DNA from: Roseinatronobacter sp052379845
GTDB taxonomy: Bacteria; Pseudomonadota; Alphaproteobacteria; Rhodobacterales; Rhodobacteraceae
Strand: one strand, 5' to 3'
Length of the DNA: 64,000 bases
Assembly (NCBI GenBank): GCA_052379845.1
Contig: JBQTCF010000002.1
Made by a program: the position numbers and the translations under genes. The notes under the pieces were generated by a model. The model was not told where the DNA came from, did not search any database, and saw nothing but the letters and a program-made list of their open reading frames with translations. Each line of letters starts with the position of its first letter. The first letter of the stretch is position 1. This document shows positions 62,199 through 64,000 of this stretch, one piece after another.

Positions 62199-62366
62199 AT
62201 GTCATTGGGTTCACATATTGCAGAACTCCGCCGGAAACACGAACACCTCTCTGAAAAGGTAGAAACAGCCCAGCGAAGCCCAGGTATTGATGATCTGGAA
62301 GTGGCCGCGCTGAAGAAGCAGAAATTGCGGCTGAAAGAAGAAATCGAGCGTCTGTCGCACGCATAA
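62199..62366 (+). CDS. DUF465 (YdcH-like) small coiled-coil protein
   Basis: 55 residues from ATG 62199 behind AAGGAGG. MSLGSHIAELRRKHEHLSEK and ALKKQKLRLKEEIERLSHA make a helical, highly charged hairpin typical of DUF465. The role of the family is not established. It is 120 bp downstream of pncB and has its own terminator. Confidence 0.85.
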   Translation: MSLGSHIAELRRKHEHLSEKVETAQRSPGIDDLEVAALKKQKLRLKEEIERLSHA

Positions 62367-62385
62367 ACGCGTCTGCCCTTAAAGT

Positions 62386-62416
62386 GAAACGGCCCGCGCG
62401 TTGCGGGCCGTTTTGT
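62386..62416. terminator. Rho-independent terminator after the DUF465 gene
   Basis: AAACGGCCCGC (62387-62397) and GCGGGCCGTTT (62403-62413) form an 11-bp stem followed by T residues. It lies between the DUF465 gene and the convergent phaB, and can serve both. Confidence 0.88.
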
Positions 62417-62440
62417 GTTTCAACAAACCCTACAAAAAGG

Positions 62441-63163
62441 TCAGACGAAAAACTGCGCACCATTCGCGCTGATGGTTGACCCGTTGATGAAACCCGCATC
62501 ATCGGCCACCAGAAAGGCCACGCAGCGCGCAATTTCTTCAGGTTCGCCAAGCCGGCCTGTTGGAATCTGGCCAATAATGGCTTCGCGCACCTTTTCTGGC
62601 ACCGCCATGACCATTTCAGTGGCAATATAGCCGGGGCAAACCGCGTTCGCCGTAATCCCGAAGCGCGCCCCTTCCTGGGCAAGGCTTTTTACGATGCCCA
62701 GATCACCGGCCTTGGTGGCGGCATAGTTTACCTGGCCAAACTGCCCTTTTTGCCCGTTGATGGACGAAATCACGACAATACGCCCGAATTTGCGTTCGCG
62801 CATGCCGGGCCAGACCGGGTGAATGGTGTTGAACACCCCTGTCAGGTTGGTGTCGATCACTTCGCGCCATTGTTCGGGTGTCATTTTGTGAAACGGGGCG
62901 TCGCGGGTAATACCAGCATTGGCCACAACAATGTCAATCGGGCCAAGGTCGGCTTCAACCTGTGCGATGCCCGCCTTGGACGCGTCATAGTCGGCAGCAT
63001 TCCATTTATATGTCTTAATGCCGGTTTCTTCGGTGAATGCGGCGGCGGCGGTATCATTACCCGCATAAGTTGCAGCGACACTGCAACCCTGCGCCTTCAA
63101 CGCCTGTGAAATAGCCGCGCCAATACCGCGCGATCCGCCGGTTACCAATGCCACTCGTGCCAT
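62441..63163 (-). CDS. phaB: Acetoacetyl-CoA reductase
   Basis: A 240-residue SDR. GGSRGIG at 9-15, ANAGITRDAPFHKM, the catalytic Tyr147 and Lys151 (YAATK) and the C-terminal FINGSTISANGAQFFV identify PhaB. It reduces acetoacetyl-CoA to (R)-3-hydroxybutyryl-CoA with NADPH for polyhydroxybutyrate. It lies about 90 bp downstream of phaA on the same strand, with a hairpin between. Confidence 0.95.
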   Translation of the reverse strand: MARVALVTGGSRGIGAAISQALKAQGCSVAATYAGNDTAAAAFTEETGIKTYKWNAADYDASKAGIAQVEADLGPIDIVVANAGITRDAPFHKMTPEQWREVIDTNLTGVFNTIHPVWPGMRERKFGRIVVISSINGQKGQFGQVNYAATKAGDLGIVKSLAQEGARFGITANAVCPGYIATEMVMAVPEKVREAIIGQIPTGRLGEPEEIARCVAFLVADDAGFINGSTISANGAQFFV

Positions 63164-63217
63164 GTTTTCCCCCTCTGTCAGGAATTATGCTTAGAAACAA
63201 TTGCTACATAAGAACCG

Positions 63218-63248
63218 AAGGTTGCGCAAGAATGTTGCGCAACCTTTT
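63218..63248. repeat. Inverted repeat between phaA and phaB
   Basis: AAGGTTGCGCAA (63218-63229) and TTGCGCAACCTT (63235-63246) form a perfect 12-bp stem with a 5-nt loop. Each arm contains the self-palindromic TTGCGCAA. It lies 5 bp beyond the phaA stop and 55 bp before the phaB start, so it may tune phaB expression or bind a regulator such as PhaR. Confidence 0.6.
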
Positions 63249-63253
63249 GCGGT

Positions 63254-64000
63254 TTAGCGTTCCAGACACATGGCGACGCCCATGCCACCGCCGATGCACA
63301 ATGTCGCCAAGCCCTTTTTCGCGTCACGGCGCTGCATTTCGAACAACAGTGTGTTCAGAATACGACAGCCTGACGCCCCAATCGGGTGACCAATGGCGAT
63401 AGCGCCGCCATTCACGTTGACCTTGTCAATATCCCAGCCCATTTCCTTATTCACTGCGCAGGCCTGCGCAGCGAAGGCTTCGTTGGCTTCAATCAGGTCC
63501 AGATCTTCGGGTTTCCAGCCTGCCTTGGCCAGCGCCTTGCGGCTGGCATAGATTGGGCCAACGCCCATAACCGACGGGTCAAGCCCGGCAGTGGCATAGC
63601 TGGCAATGCGCGCAAGCGGCGTCAGGCCGCGCTTTTCGGCGTCTTCCGCACTCATCAGCATGACGGCTGCAGCCCCGTCATTCAGGCCCGACGCATTTGC
63701 CGCCGTAACAGACCCGTCCTTGGTAAACGCGGGACGCAGTTTCTGCATGGCGTCCATTGTGGCCCCGTGGCGGATATATTCGTCCTGATCCACGACAATA
63801 TCACCCTTGCGGGTTTTCACTGTAAAGGCCGCAATCTCATCCGCGAATTTGCCAGCTTTTTGCGCGGCTTCCGCCTTGTTCTGGCTGGCCACAGCGAAAA
63901 TATCTTGCTGTTCGCGGGAAATCTGCCATTTTTCGGCTACGTTTTCAGCAGTCTGGCCCATGTGATAGCCATTGAAAGCATCCCAAAGCCCGTCCCGAAT
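63254..64000 (-). CDS. phaA: Acetyl-CoA acetyltransferase (N-terminus beyond window)
   Basis: 249 residues of the C-terminal part are seen; the frame continues past 64000 (IRDGLWDAFNGYHMGQTAEN), so the active-site acyl-Cys lies outside. NVNGGAIAIGHPIGASG carries the catalytic His, and LCIGGGMGVAMCLER the second Cys. The thiolase condenses two acetyl-CoA to acetoacetyl-CoA. With phaB downstream it feeds polyhydroxybutyrate synthesis. Confidence 0.95.
   Translation of the reverse strand: MRDGLWDAFNGYHMGQTAENVAEKWQISREQQDIFAVASQNKAEAAQKAGKFADEIAAFTVKTRKGDIVVDQDEYIRHGATMDAMQKLRPAFTKDGSVTAANASGLNDGAAAVMLMSAEDAEKRGLTPLARIASYATAGLDPSVMGVGPIYASRKALAKAGWKPEDLDLIEANEAFAAQACAVNKEMGWDIDKVNVNGGAIAIGHPIGASGCRILNTLLFEMQRRDAKKGLATLCIGGGMGVAMCLER

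Overview
The window looks like a chromosomal segment of an alphaproteobacterium of the Rhodobacterales (Rhodobacteraceae/Paracoccaceae type). This rests on the GC-rich sequence, a rhizobial/roseobacter-style FrcBCA sugar importer with a ROK regulator, PhaA/PhaB, DUF2853, TamA/TamB and PCu(A)C genes, and the general gene texture. It is a placement by eye, not a database result.

Layout. 1-2651 (minus): the end of an exopolysaccharide (EPS) operon with a MarR-type EPS-associated regulator, an NAD-dependent epimerase and a glycosyltransferase that runs off the window. 2974-7318: a divergent ROK repressor and frcBCA operon with a large inverted-repeat operator between them. 7559-8866 (minus): an SbtA-type bicarbonate transporter with its PII-like partner SbtB. 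9364-12115: a chemotaxis receptor broken by two frameshifts and a secreted polysaccharide lyase. 12230-13407: a scar of mobile DNA (IS21 remnant, a 65-bp palindrome, a truncated tyrosine recombinase) next to tRNA-Val. 13525-22233: housekeeping genes (lon, DUF2853, lytic transglycosylase, glutathionyl-hydroquinone reductase, MalY-type lyase, def, a degenerate def paralogue, fmt). 22304-29275 (minus): a complete vitamin B12 uptake operon, btuB-btuF-btuC-btuD-exbB-exbD-exbD-tonB, under a cobalamin riboswitch. 29352-32318: trmB, slyD, an RTX protein, rpsO.

32541-48830 is the centrepiece. EPS genes (a BY-kinase-like P-loop protein, a Wzz-type chain-length protein, a Wzy/WaaL-like membrane protein) run directly into a compact biosynthetic cluster on the same strand: a KS-AT-KR-DH-ACP-TE polyketide synthase, a GT2 glycosyltransferase, a one-module NRPS built as formyltransferase / A domain with an embedded luciferase-like monooxygenase / PCP, and an Sfp/EntD-type phosphopantetheinyl transferase. 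The A-domain pocket reads as the glycine code. I infer a small N-formylated, possibly oxidised glycine unit extended by one ketide, perhaps glycosylated or attached to a polysaccharide.

49091-64000 returns to core functions: a small secreted Cys protein, PCu(A)C copper chaperone and companion, an enoyl-CoA hydratase/SDR pair, TamB/TamA, ahcY, trhO, the NAD-salvage pair pncA-pncB, a DUF465 protein, and the polyhydroxybutyrate genes phaB and phaA (the latter cut by the window edge).
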